A stretch of 33,528 nt of DNA, taken from the NCBI GenBank assembly GCA_947448205.1, contig CANFNL010000011.1, positions 1 to 33,528 of the forward strand. The letters are read 5' to 3'. Shown one piece after another: positions 1 to 8,295 of the stretch (position 1 is its first letter; each line of letters starts with the position of its first letter). The translations under genes were made by a program, and so were the position numbers. The notes under the pieces were generated by a model, which was not told the DNA's origin, searched no databases, and was given only the letters and a program-made list of their open reading frames with translations. This DNA is from Bacteriovoracaceae bacterium (GTDB taxonomy: Bacteria > Bdellovibrionota > Bacteriovoracia > Bacteriovoracales > Bacteriovoracaceae).

Positions 1-7
1 GACAATT

Positions 8-36
8 TTGGTGCTAAGGTCTTATAAATTTATAAA
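8..36 (+). promoter_or_regulatory. Predicted sigma-70-type promoter of the 55-aa protein gene
   Basis: TTGGTG at 8-13 is followed after exactly 17 bases by TATAAA at 31-36. Transcription would start near 43, about 17 nt before the ATG at 60. This also argues against the in-frame TTG at 42 as the start, because it would sit at or before the transcript's first base. Predicted by eye from consensus and spacing only. Confidence 0.4.
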
Positions 37-59
37 AGCAATTGATCAATGGGGCGAGT

Positions 60-227
60 ATGAGATTAAGTAGAGCTTTACAAGAAAAAATCATGGACGT
101 TCGTTTAAGAGATAAGTTACTTGCAGAAGGTAAGCTTACTAAAGAAGAAGTTAAAAAGTACCTTGATGGGACAGCTGACGAAGCTAAAAATGCAACTTTT
201 ACTGACGAAGTATCTGACGAAGAATAA
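60..227 (+). CDS. Small acidic protein of unknown function, 55 aa
   Basis: I do not recognise the family. The protein has no signal peptide or membrane segment. The first 40 residues are charged and look helical (a run of K/E/R/L residues, with RLRDKLLAEGKLTKEEVKKYL central), and the tail is acidic, ending SDEE. The ATG at 60 is chosen because a promoter-like sequence ends at 36 and a purine-rich GGGGCGAG lies just before it. An in-frame TTG at 42 would add six residues. The gene is monocistronic, bounded by its own promoter and a strong intrinsic terminator, so it is probably genuinely expressed. Helix plus LTKEEVKKYL is reminiscent of small adaptor or regulatory proteins, but no function can be assigned. 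Confidence 0.7.
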   Translation: MRLSRALQEKIMDVRLRDKLLAEGKLTKEEVKKYLDGTADEAKNATFTDEVSDEE

Positions 228-254
228 ATATAAGAAATAATTTTCAGATAAAAT

Positions 255-284
255 AAAAAGCCCACTTTTGTAGTGGGCTTTTTT
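255..284. terminator. Bidirectional intrinsic terminator
   Basis: An 11-bp stem with AAAAAGCCCAC at 255-265 and GTGGGCTTTTT at 273-283 encloses a 7-base loop. It carries a T-run on the plus side and an A-run before it, so it can act from both strands. It lies between the 55-aa gene (plus) and the end of the 1,250-aa lipoprotein gene (minus). Confidence 0.88.
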
Positions 285-291
285 CTTTTAA

Positions 292-3200
292 TTAAATAGC
301 ACTTCCTGGAAATTTATAATCTTCTTCAGTGGCAGTATTAGGAGTCCATACTCCTTCCTGAAGCTCGCACTGATTTTGATTATTAAATTCACAGTATGCA
401 CCGGCCCAAGTACCACCAACTGCTAAGCAATCGGCCGATGAAGTTGGCCATGCACCACCACATGTTCCGCCAGATTTAGTCGAGCAATTGCCGCCTAAGT
501 ATTTTGCTGCAGCTCCAGAAGCATAGTGATCATCCCAATCAGCAAAGTTATTGTATGGATTAGAGAAGATATCTAATCCAGCATTATTCATTTTGGCAGC
601 AGGTGATGAAGGGCCTGAGTTGTCTATTCCATCACTAATTTTAAAATTTTCATCCCAGTCTCTAACATTAATTCTAATTCTCGCTTTTATTTCTTTTGCG
701 GAGTTTAGGCAGTAGAAAGAATAGTAAGGATTGGATTTAGCAAAGGGACTGGCCGTACTTGGTAGAGAGAAGACTGCTGATTCCCAAGTATTAAAATGAG
801 CATTGGAAGACGAGCACTGATTCTTAATAGTAGCATTGGCAAGTCTAATATTTGTTAAGTCCAGATGAGATATGGGAGAGGAATGCTCCCAGTTTTGAGT
901 TATTCCAGCTGAAGCAGCATAGACCATTGCTCGACTGCCCTTGTCAATTTGGCCGTCTGTTAATAAATCTCTAATTGGACCATTTATACAATTTGTTTTC
1001 TTTCCACCACAATATACTTTTGTCACAACCGGAGCGGAGGCAATGGTACAAGCTGGAGTAGCAGAATTGTCAAAAGACATGGTAATTGCATTATATTCGA
1101 CATAACCTTCATCACAATTTGGAGCAGATGGGTTAGACTCTGTTGTATAATAACTCTCGCATACATTTTTTGCTTCAGGAATGGTTCCACTGGTAAGACA
1201 GCCGGTATAGACGTTAACTCTGGATTGATATTTTGACGTAACTCCCTTTGATTGAGCAGGGCTGAAAGTATTTATATAGTAAGGAGCATATTCTATATAC
1301 TCGCAAACGCTAGGACCTGTAGTTGCTTGAAGTTTTAAGCCACTAAAGTAGAGATCTTCTTCTTCGGCATCAAGCAAGCAGCGAATATCGAGGGCTTTTG
1401 TCTGAGGTGATGCACTTTGAATATCACTGGCATTAATTCTACATTTTCTCGTTGCTTGAGTATCACCAACTTTGTGAAGCAAAAAAGAAGGTGTTTGGGT
1501 TTTATCTTTTATTTGAAAATAATCTCTTGCCTCTAGAGCAAAAACAAAACTTGATGATCCAATAAAATTTTGAGCCGTTAAAATATAATCTTTTCTAGGC
1601 GAGCTATAAGTTGCTGTTCCCGATATAAATCCAGTTTGGGTATCTAGAGTTAATCCTGCTGGGAGGGCCGGTGATATAGAAAAAACCAGATTATTACCTG
1701 CAGAAACAACCGCAGGTATCGTAAACTTTAGCCCTCTTTCTGTTAAGAAGAAATTGTCGTGTGTCACTGAGTTGATGGTTGTGCTTGCAGTAGCTGAAGA
1801 GATTGCTTCATCATTGTACACAAGATCATTAATACTAAATTCCTTAGCAGTTGGAAATAAGCTTAAATCACTTAAACTAATATCATTAAGGTAGAGATAA
1901 TTTCCTACAACTTTATGAGTATAAGCTCCTGCATGCTTATCTGTTGTAACATCGACACCTAAATTAAAAGAGGCTGCAGAGGCAACTCCAATTTTTAGTG
2001 CATCATTAGAAACGTTTAGAATTGTGGCGCTATTATCAAGCGTATCACCTTGGTAAAAAGTTTTTGATTGAGCAACAGAGTTTGCTGCTTGGCTTATATA
2101 GTTTACATAAAGAGTATCACTAACACCTGTCTGCACATAAGACACAACACCTTTTGCCCCAGCTCCAATTCCTGCTGTTGAATTAATATAATCTCCGGCC
2201 ACAAAGCCTCCAGTGGCACTTTGCTTAATAGCAGTATTGTAATATACAGGACCTATAGACCAGCCCTGTGTGGCAGCTTCACATGTCTCTTTAGTTGCAT
2301 AATTGGTATCGGTGCAAGAATTATCTGGAATGACAAAAGCTTTTTCACTTAAGAATAAATTTCCACTATCCAATTGTGTATTTTGGGTAAATGCACCCGT
2401 TATAATTCGCACAGCGATTTTATAGGGGTCGATTATTTTAATGATTATTCCGGAGGTTGAATTTGTCAGTGGTGGTACTATTGGAGCAAAAAGTGTTTCA
2501 CCTTCTTTGAAAAATGCGGTGTTTGAAACGGTAATAATTTGCTTATTTGCCAATGCGAGATCACTTGGACCAACAATCGAACTTAAATATATATCGGCAA
2601 AAACACTACCGGTTAAGTTAGTCGCCTGAATCGTAAATTTAGTTGAAGCCAATGAAGCCGCGAATGTTCCGGATATTATTCCGGTGTCTGGATCTAGCGA
2701 AACACATTGAGTTGAATCATTGGGATCAAAACACGGTAGAGCTGGTGAAATAGTGTATTTGATCCCATTTTCAGCATTGATTTCTGAAGTTGCAATTGGC
2801 ATCAAAGGTTTTATTGCATGGCCTACTTCGTAGACGTTTGTGGGGGTCGTAATAGTAAAATTATTAGTATAATATTGGTTATCATTATCAACTGAGGTCG
2901 TAGCATAAAATCCATTAGTTTGATCGATTATATCTATGATCGGATAAGACGTAGCACAAGAACCAGTTATATTATTAGCACATATACTTTCTGCTTTGAT
3001 AAAATATTTATTGTTTGCCGAAATATTTTCGACGTAGAGAGTTTTAAGAGAAGAATCAATTTTAAAGATCCGAGCAATTTTTGAACTATCTCCAGATTTT
3101 GTTATAAATGTATTAATAGTGAAAGGAGTTATGCTCGCAACTTTTATAGGAATGAGTCTATTGATTCCGATTTCATTCAAACTCGTATCTACAATTTTAG

Positions 3201-4044
3201 CTACGCTGGCTTCACCATCTTGAGTGAAGATCATGTTTGTTCGGGCGTAAGCGGCACTTGTTGTTGATGTTGTTAAAAGCGGACTAATCGCAGAAAGCGA
3301 GCCAGTGCCTGTCACCTTAAGTCTAATTTTTTCAGCTTGAGAGTAGGAGAGCTTTGTTAATTTTTTGTAGATACCAATATTTAAAGTTGTATAGATTGCC
3401 TTAGGTTCACGGGTAGCATTGCGATAAGACATTTTTATTCTAAACGGCACAGAGCTACCAACCGGATACCATTTATTATAGGAAGTGGTGCAAGCTGATT
3501 GAGATATATATTGATAATCAGGGTTGCTGCATTTGCTGGTTGCCGCATTCCAAGTTAACGGAGTAGATTCGCAAGTAGCCTGGTCTGGCGAAGCGAGATC
3601 ACTGCAAAAAGCAGTAGTTACAGTTTTTATGGCCAGAGGTACTCCTGTTATTGAGCAAGTGCTTGTCGTTAGTGCAATTCCTGCAGGAAGAGTAGCTGAA
3701 ATAGCATTTACCCCACTCACTACCAAATCACATCTATCAAAGAAAACAGTTTTTTTTGTACTATCACCAAGTGAGCCATCGACTACGGGGCTAGCACTAA
3801 GAGTTGTGCCGATGTTAGCACCAAAAGAAGAATCATTTTTATTGAAATAATAAAAAAATGTTGGCTCATCAAATGTGATTGCTGTACCAGTTGAATCTAC
3901 AATGGGTGGAGTAACGGTTGCCGATGAAGAAGACTTACTAGGGGAATCCTTGCTAAATTTTGTTAAGCTATCAGGTACACAACCAGATAGCAGCAATATT
4001 ATTGATAAGGGCGCTAGAATGTGATGTTTATTAAACGATTTCAT
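292..4044 (-). CDS. Large lipoprotein with Ig-like (He_PIG-type) and Cys/Trp modules, 1,250 aa
   Basis: This is an exported lipoprotein. A basic, hydrophobic leader ends in the lipobox LSGC, with Cys22 as the lipidated residue, so it is probably outer-membrane anchored. After a Ser/Thr-rich linker (about 30-50) there are three copies of the pattern 'LPAG(I/L)xL...G.ISGT' typical of He_PIG putative Ig folds: about 114-136, 433-462 (degenerate, with inserted Cys) and 788-809. Between them are short Cys/Trp inserts (about 147-195, 573-597 and 1191-1238) in which a Cys is followed 4-7 residues later by a Trp, as in CLAVGGTW and CELQEGVW. The last 350 residues are Cys-rich. The context suggests a surface adhesin or structural protein; no enzymatic motif was seen. 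The ATG is preceded by no Shine-Dalgarno sequence. The gene is transcribed alone, towards the bidirectional terminator. Confidence 0.85.
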   Translation of the reverse strand: MKSFNKHHILAPLSIILLLSGCVPDSLTKFSKDSPSKSSSSATVTPPIVDSTGTAITFDEPTFFYYFNKNDSSFGANIGTTLSASPVVDGSLGDSTKKTVFFDRCDLVVSGVNAISATLPAGIALTTSTCSITGVPLAIKTVTTAFCSDLASPDQATCESTPLTWNAATSKCSNPDYQYISQSACTTSYNKWYPVGSSVPFRIKMSYRNATREPKAIYTTLNIGIYKKLTKLSYSQAEKIRLKVTGTGSLSAISPLLTTSTTSAAYARTNMIFTQDGEASVAKIVDTSLNEIGINRLIPIKVASITPFTINTFITKSGDSSKIARIFKIDSSLKTLYVENISANNKYFIKAESICANNITGSCATSYPIIDIIDQTNGFYATTSVDNDNQYYTNNFTITTPTNVYEVGHAIKPLMPIATSEINAENGIKYTISPALPCFDPNDSTQCVSLDPDTGIISGTFAASLASTKFTIQATNLTGSVFADIYLSSIVGPSDLALANKQIITVSNTAFFKEGETLFAPIVPPLTNSTSGIIIKIIDPYKIAVRIITGAFTQNTQLDSGNLFLSEKAFVIPDNSCTDTNYATKETCEAATQGWSIGPVYYNTAIKQSATGGFVAGDYINSTAGIGAGAKGVVSYVQTGVSDTLYVNYISQAANSVAQSKTFYQGDTLDNSATILNVSNDALKIGVASAASFNLGVDVTTDKHAGAYTHKVVGNYLYLNDISLSDLSLFPTAKEFSINDLVYNDEAISSATASTTINSVTHDNFFLTERGLKFTIPAVVSAGNNLVFSISPALPAGLTLDTQTGFISGTATYSSPRKDYILTAQNFIGSSSFVFALEARDYFQIKDKTQTPSFLLHKVGDTQATRKCRINASDIQSASPQTKALDIRCLLDAEEEDLYFSGLKLQATTGPSVCEYIEYAPYYINTFSPAQSKGVTSKYQSRVNVYTGCLTSGTIPEAKNVCESYYTTESNPSAPNCDEGYVEYNAITMSFDNSATPACTIASAPVVTKVYCGGKKTNCINGPIRDLLTDGQIDKGSRAMVYAASAGITQNWEHSSPISHLDLTNIRLANATIKNQCSSSNAHFNTWESAVFSLPSTASPFAKSNPYYSFYCLNSAKEIKARIRINVRDWDENFKISDGIDNSGPSSPAAKMNNAGLDIFSNPYNNFADWDDHYASGAAAKYLGGNCSTKSGGTCGGAWPTSSADCLAVGGTWAGAYCEFNNQNQCELQEGVWTPNTATEEDYKFPGSAI

Positions 4045-4368
4045 AACTCTATTATCGATCGTTTAATTTAAAAATTTAGGTTTTCTGAAAATTAAAATGA
4101 TTTCAAATTGTTAGTGCAATTTGAAGGAATTAGTCTACTTTTAGGTTGTGTATTAAATAAGGCATACTCAAAATATTTGGAAGTTAGTCATATTTTTAAG
4201 AAAAATAAATTGAAAAGTCAGTTGAAATACTTGATTCAATTTAGAGTGCCTCCAAACATTGGCAGCGATAAAACTTAATTTGAATTCACTCAATTCTAAT
4301 ATTAAATACTAACAATCCTAAGTTTTTAAATTAAAGTAAAATGCTTGGTTATTCGATACTATATCATC
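4045..4368. other. AT-rich divergent intergenic region with a 9-bp inverted repeat
   Basis: This 324-bp gap separates the divergent 1,250-aa lipoprotein and 714-aa secreted protein genes. I see no credible reading frame, RNA gene or terminator in it. It holds a perfect inverted repeat, TTCAAATTG (4102-4110) and CAATTTGAA (4117-4125), with a 6-base spacer. It also holds candidate -10 sequences abutting both start codons (GATAAT at 4051-4056 on minus; GATACT/TACTAT at 4355-4362 on plus). The inverted repeat could be an operator; in DNA this AT-rich, a chance origin cannot be excluded. Confidence 0.5.
4051..4056 (-). promoter_or_regulatory. Candidate -10 box (GATAAT) of the lipoprotein gene
   Basis: On the minus strand GATAAT is separated from the ATG (4044-4042) by only six bases, AGAGTT, and no Shine-Dalgarno sequence lies in between. 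If used, it would give a leaderless or near-leaderless mRNA. No good -35 element is visible at 16-18 bp, so the call is weak. Confidence 0.3.
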
Positions 4369-6513
4369 ATGAAAAAATCTAAAGTTTATTTACTTTTGCT
4401 CCTCATTATCCAATCCTGTTGTCTTTTTGCCGAAGACTCTGATAGGCCAAGTTGTGATAAGGCTAAAGCTTTAGAGGTACTGAATGCTCCTCAAATAAAG
4501 CCTTTGCAAGCTATACAAGCTAATTTTGCTCAATACGCCTGTAAAGAGACTCATCTGTTTGCCGATATAAAAGATAGTCATTTTAGAGTTAATCACGACA
4601 AACTTCATTGTAATCAGGTTGAGTTGTGTTTAGGTGCAAAAAAAGATGAAGAAAAAATAAAAGATGCCAAGGTTTTAATCAAAGAAAATTTACCTAAGGC
4701 AGCCCTTTTAGCAGTACTTGCCAATGAAATCGATGAAGTCTTTGAATTCAATTTGCAACTCAATCGATTTGAGACAGAACATAATGTAGTGCTTTGTCCA
4801 GAAGAGAAAATAGAGCCCAGTTGTGATAAAGATATTCGCAATGCACTATCATCGGTTGTTAACACTTTTATAGATTTTAGAGAACTTGATAGTGCTCCAC
4901 TTTCTACTGATAAGCTTCATGAGTTTGTTGCTCGTAAGTTTTTTACTGGAGATGAATACAAAGAAGAAAAAATAAATAAAACGAACTTACAGGCAAATTG
5001 TACAAAAAAAATAAGTTTTATGCGTATTTGTCATAATCGGGACATTCGCTTAAAAAAAATATCCGAGTGTGAAAAAGATTCTAAGCTCAATAGCTGCTTG
5101 GATGATGAACAAAAAGCTTTGGCTTCAATATTTAATGATCAAAAGAGTAATCAAGAACTTTATTTAGCTCTTGAAAAAGAGCTCTGTCTTGCTAATCGAA
5201 TAACCCATGATACAAAGGAATCAACTGCTGATAAAATTGGACAAAATAGACTCAAGCATTTTATGACCACAAGCCACCCGATCACTGGCTTGAAAACACG
5301 ACCCGAGAGCCGAAGAAAATGGTCGATGACTGGCGAGGCACTCCCAATAAATATTTCAGATAATTCAACTATAGTTGGAGTTGAAAGTTTGGATATGGGG
5401 CCTCCTGTTCCTCCTGTTCCTGCTGATCCAGTGGGAGAAGTAGGATCAATAGATGGAAATAACACGCCTGAAAATTTAGTTAGCGATAAGAGTATCCCTG
5501 AAGGGGGATTGAGTATAAATGGGAATCCTAGTGCGACTGTTAATTCCAATTTTGGCAATCATTTTGGCCCAACTTTAGACGATGAAAATATTGCTCAAGA
5601 TGAAGTAGAAAATAAAAAAATTAATGATCAGGAAATGATAAAAAAGAAAGATGAGCTCTCCACATTACTTGCTCAAATTAATAGAGTCCAAGCGCGTTTA
5701 GATGAAATGACTCAAAAAGTTGATAGTCTAAAAAATAAAATAGAAGAGGATCCGAGTACTGAAAAACCTACTGATAAAGAATTAGCTGATAAAGAAAAGT
5801 TAATTTTAGATCTAAAAAAGAAACTAAGTGATATGGAGATCGACAAACGTAAAAGAGAAATTGAAATTGCTCGCATGACCGAAGTTGAAAGGATGCGAGC
5901 CAGAGATGAGATGATGAGAAATAGCTCTACAAAAATTACCAGTGCGGCCATTAGAGATCGAGATAACCCGCAAGCAGATTTTTCGTCCAGAGAAGCTGAA
6001 AAAAGTTCTAGCAACCAATTAAATTCTCAAGTAAACATTAACTCTTCTCTATCGGGTGATATTGAAAGATCTCCCGCAGCAATTAGTTCTTCGTCTTCTG
6101 GTGTTTTAGGGCAAGAAATTGTATTAAAAGTAGCAGGTACCCAAGCGACTTCTGAATCTAATGTGGTCTTCATGACTAGTGGAGATCTTCAAAAATATCC
6201 CTATCATTTGGGAGTTGATGCGGCAGAAGTTGAAATAGAGAAAATGCTAATAAAAAATAATGGAGCTGCTATTATCATCGGAGAAAGTGAACAAATCATA
6301 CCACTCATTGACAATGGAGTTGTGCAATTAGATCGAGATGGGAAGGTGAAATACAAGCGAGTGAAAATAACCTTAGTGAAAAATGATAAGGATTTAAAAA
6401 AGAATATCGCTCGTGAAATTTCTTCCGTTGCTGATCTCAAAAGAGAGGAGCAAAAAACACGTGATCTTATTCGTTATCAAGAAATGAAAAATGCCGTAAA
6501 ACTCGACAAATAA
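4369..6513 (+). CDS. Secreted protein with Cys-rich N-terminal part and central coiled coil, 714 aa
   Basis: The family is not recognised. The ATG at 4369 opens a standard signal peptide (MKKSKVYLLLLLIIQS, then cleavage probably after CLFA). The longer in-frame start at 4345 would put polar residues ahead of the leader. The mature N-terminal half holds about eleven Cys spread over some 270 residues, suggesting disulfides in the periplasm or outside. A Pro-rich linker (about 344-352, encoded by a short tandem repeat of CCTCCTGTT around 5401-5420) precedes a low-complexity Asn/Ser/Gly stretch. A Lys/Glu-rich coiled coil follows at about 415-520, then a Ser-rich stretch and a compact C-terminal region (about 600-714) with alternating hydrophobic and charged residues. 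There is no Shine-Dalgarno sequence before the ATG. The gene converges with fliL, eight bases away. Confidence 0.8.
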   Translation: MKKSKVYLLLLLIIQSCCLFAEDSDRPSCDKAKALEVLNAPQIKPLQAIQANFAQYACKETHLFADIKDSHFRVNHDKLHCNQVELCLGAKKDEEKIKDAKVLIKENLPKAALLAVLANEIDEVFEFNLQLNRFETEHNVVLCPEEKIEPSCDKDIRNALSSVVNTFIDFRELDSAPLSTDKLHEFVARKFFTGDEYKEEKINKTNLQANCTKKISFMRICHNRDIRLKKISECEKDSKLNSCLDDEQKALASIFNDQKSNQELYLALEKELCLANRITHDTKESTADKIGQNRLKHFMTTSHPITGLKTRPESRRKWSMTGEALPINISDNSTIVGVESLDMGPPVPPVPADPVGEVGSIDGNNTPENLVSDKSIPEGGLSINGNPSATVNSNFGNHFGPTLDDENIAQDEVENKKINDQEMIKKKDELSTLLAQINRVQARLDEMTQKVDSLKNKIEEDPSTEKPTDKELADKEKLILDLKKKLSDMEIDKRKREIEIARMTEVERMRARDEMMRNSSTKITSAAIRDRDNPQADFSSREAEKSSSNQLNSQVNINSSLSGDIERSPAAISSSSSGVLGQEIVLKVAGTQATSESNVVFMTSGDLQKYPYHLGVDAAEVEIEKMLIKNNGAAIIIGESEQIIPLIDNGVVQLDRDGKVKYKRVKITLVKNDKDLKKNIAREISSVADLKREEQKTRDLIRYQEMKNAVKLDK

Positions 6514-6521
6514 TTTGGCCT

Positions 6522-7004
6522 TTACTGAACAATATAACGAGAAAAGAAAATACTTTTGACGATGGGTTTTTCAAGTGCTTTGTTGATTTCTTTTTTTAAT
6601 CGGTCTTCTAGTAAAATTTTACCAGTTAAAGAATTTAACTCATCTGCCCCCATCTTAGAAGCAATGGTTATAATTTTATCCTGAACAACCATTTGATAGG
6701 TTTTAATCACTCCAGCATCCTCTACTTTAAAGAGCACTAGGTGAACTTCTAATTCAACATAGCGCATTCTTTGATTAGCATTTGGATCTTTTGGAACTAA
6801 ACTAACGATTAATTTTTCTAATTTATAAAATGATGGAATGGCCTTGGGGTCTCCATCTTTTAAAAAAGCTTCACGCTCTTTATTTTCATCTATTGGCGGT
6901 CGCTTATACATTTTTTCAGTGTAATAGAAAAGGCCGATGACTGCCAAAGTGGTTAGCATCATCATGCCCAAAAGAATCATGTCGAGTTTTTTTTTGCCGG
7001 TCAT
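6522..7004 (-). CDS. fliL: Flagellar basal body-associated protein FliL
   Basis: FliL is an inner-membrane protein around the flagellar stator that supports MotA/MotB function. At 160 aa the length is typical. A short basic N-terminus (TGKKKLD) is followed by one membrane segment at about residues 9-28. A periplasmic domain then has the FliL pattern: 'LEKLIVSLV', 'RYVELEVHLVL', and an ending in FSRYIVQ that matches the family's usual C-terminus. No other flagellar gene is in the window, so it is an orphan, lying 38 nt downstream of ald on the same strand. Its ATG (7004-7002) sits inside the distal arm of a perfect 11-bp inverted repeat. A later Met9 is a possible alternative start but would trim the basic N-terminus. 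Confidence 0.85.
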   Translation of the reverse strand: MTGKKKLDMILLGMMMLTTLAVIGLFYYTEKMYKRPPIDENKEREAFLKDGDPKAIPSFYKLEKLIVSLVPKDPNANQRMRYVELEVHLVLFKVEDAGVIKTYQMVVQDKIITIASKMGADELNSLTGKILLEDRLKKEINKALEKPIVKSIFFSRYIVQ

Positions 7005-7027
7005 GCTCTAAATTTTAGCATGACCGG
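6997..7027 (-). promoter_or_regulatory. Perfect 11-bp inverted repeat enclosing the fliL start codon
   Basis: CCGGTCATGCT (6997-7007) and AGCATGACCGG (7017-7027) are exact reverse complements around a 9-base loop. In the ald-fliL transcript this would fold into a hairpin that buries the fliL ATG. It is GC-rich against a very AT-rich background and is not followed by a U-run in the fliL direction, so it is not a normal terminator for that strand. It may regulate translation or processing of the downstream gene. Confidence 0.6.
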
Positions 7028-7042
7028 GGAGAAAATAAAGAA

Positions 7043-8149
7043 CTAAAAAGGTAGTTTTGTGAAGGGTAGACCTAGATCCTGAGCAACTTGCTCGTATGCT
7101 AGTGTTCCTTTATAGATATTAATTCCAGGTCTAAATGATTTATCTTTCCCTGCTGCTTCTTCAACCCCCATATTGGCAATTAGGCGAGCGTATTTTAGAG
7201 TAACATTTGTCAGTGCAAAAGTTGATGTACGAGCAACAGCGCCCGGCATATTGGCCACACAATAGTGAACGACACCATCAACTACAAAAGTTGGATTTTC
7301 ATGAGTAGTTGGTTTACAAGTTTCAATACATCCACCTTGGTCAACAGCTATATCTACAACCACAGATCCCTTAGACATTTTTGAAATCATCTCCCTTGTC
7401 ACAAGCTTTGGAGCTTTTGCACCAGGAACTAAAACAGCACCAATGACTAAATCGGACTCAAGAACTGCTTTTTCAATATTATCTTGATTAGAATAGATAG
7501 TCGTAATATGTGAGCCGTATAAAGCATCTAGTTCAGCGAGACGTTTAGTAGAGAGATCTATCGCGGTAACAGAAGCTCCCATTCCCATCGCCATTTGAAT
7601 GGCATTCGTTCCAGCAATACCAGCTCCGATAACTGTTACTTTAGCTCGCTTTACACCTGGAACTCCTCCCAGAAGGATTCCTTTTCCACCTTTATCAAGC
7701 TGCAAGTATGTTGCTCCGATTTGCACAGACATTCTTCCTGCAACTTCTGACATCGGAACTAATAATGGAAGTGAGCCATCGGCATTTTGAATTGTTTCAT
7801 AAGCAATTGCAGTACATCCAGATTTCATCAAGCCTTTAGTTTGTTCTGGATCTGGAGCAAGGTGAAGATAGGTATAAAGGATATGGTTAGGCTTCAGCAT
7901 GGCGATTTCTACTGCTTGAGGCTCTTTAACTTTTATGATCATGGTTGATTTTTCAAAAATTTCTGCTGCAGTATCAAGTATTTTTGCTCCAGCTTTAACG
8001 AATTCTTCATCGGTGATTCCAATACCAACTCCAGCATTTTTCTGGACATAAACGGTATGACCATCCGCTACAAGAGTGCGAATTCCACCAGGAACCATAC
8101 CAACGCGGTTTTCATTATTTTTAATTTCCTTTGGTACTCCAATAATCAT
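7043..8149 (-). CDS. ald: Alanine dehydrogenase
   Basis: This enzyme catalyses NAD-dependent, reversible oxidative deamination of L-alanine to pyruvate and ammonia in the cytoplasm. The 368 aa match the family length. Clear landmarks are the N-terminal 'MIIGVPKEIKNNENRVG' substrate-domain motif, the KVKEPQ stretch with a conserved Lys, 'YLHLAPDPEQT', the Rossmann motif GAGIAGTNA for NAD, 'VVDIAVDQGGC' and the 'MPGAVARTSTFALTN' signature. An ideal AAGGAG lies 6 nt before the ATG. About 145 nt separate it from the metallo-hydrolase gene upstream, leaving room for its own promoter and a leader. The partly repeated 'ATTTGCT' words at 8254-8296 have no assigned meaning. fliL may be co-transcribed with it. 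Confidence 0.96.
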   Translation of the reverse strand: MIIGVPKEIKNNENRVGMVPGGIRTLVADGHTVYVQKNAGVGIGITDEEFVKAGAKILDTAAEIFEKSTMIIKVKEPQAVEIAMLKPNHILYTYLHLAPDPEQTKGLMKSGCTAIAYETIQNADGSLPLLVPMSEVAGRMSVQIGATYLQLDKGGKGILLGGVPGVKRAKVTVIGAGIAGTNAIQMAMGMGASVTAIDLSTKRLAELDALYGSHITTIYSNQDNIEKAVLESDLVIGAVLVPGAKAPKLVTREMISKMSKGSVVVDIAVDQGGCIETCKPTTHENPTFVVDGVVHYCVANMPGAVARTSTFALTNVTLKYARLIANMGVEEAAGKDKSFRPGINIYKGTLAYEQVAQDLGLPFTKLPF

Positions 8150-8295
8150 GGTAGTTCTCCTTAAATAGTTTTGCCTATGAGAATTCCATAAAAAATGAAA
8201 AAGAGGAAGGGGAAAATGGGAAACCTATTATCAGTATTTTAGACTTTCGGAGATGATTTGCTCCTGAGGCATTGGTAGCGCTGATTAATCATTTG

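Noticed and set aside
3524-3850. 108-codon reading frame on the plus strand inside the large lipoprotein gene
   Set aside because: Antisense shadow of a clear coding region; no ribosome site or family resemblance.
5160-5558. 132-codon minus-strand frame inside the 714-aa gene
   Set aside because: Shadow of the plus-strand gene; composition follows the complementary strand's codons.
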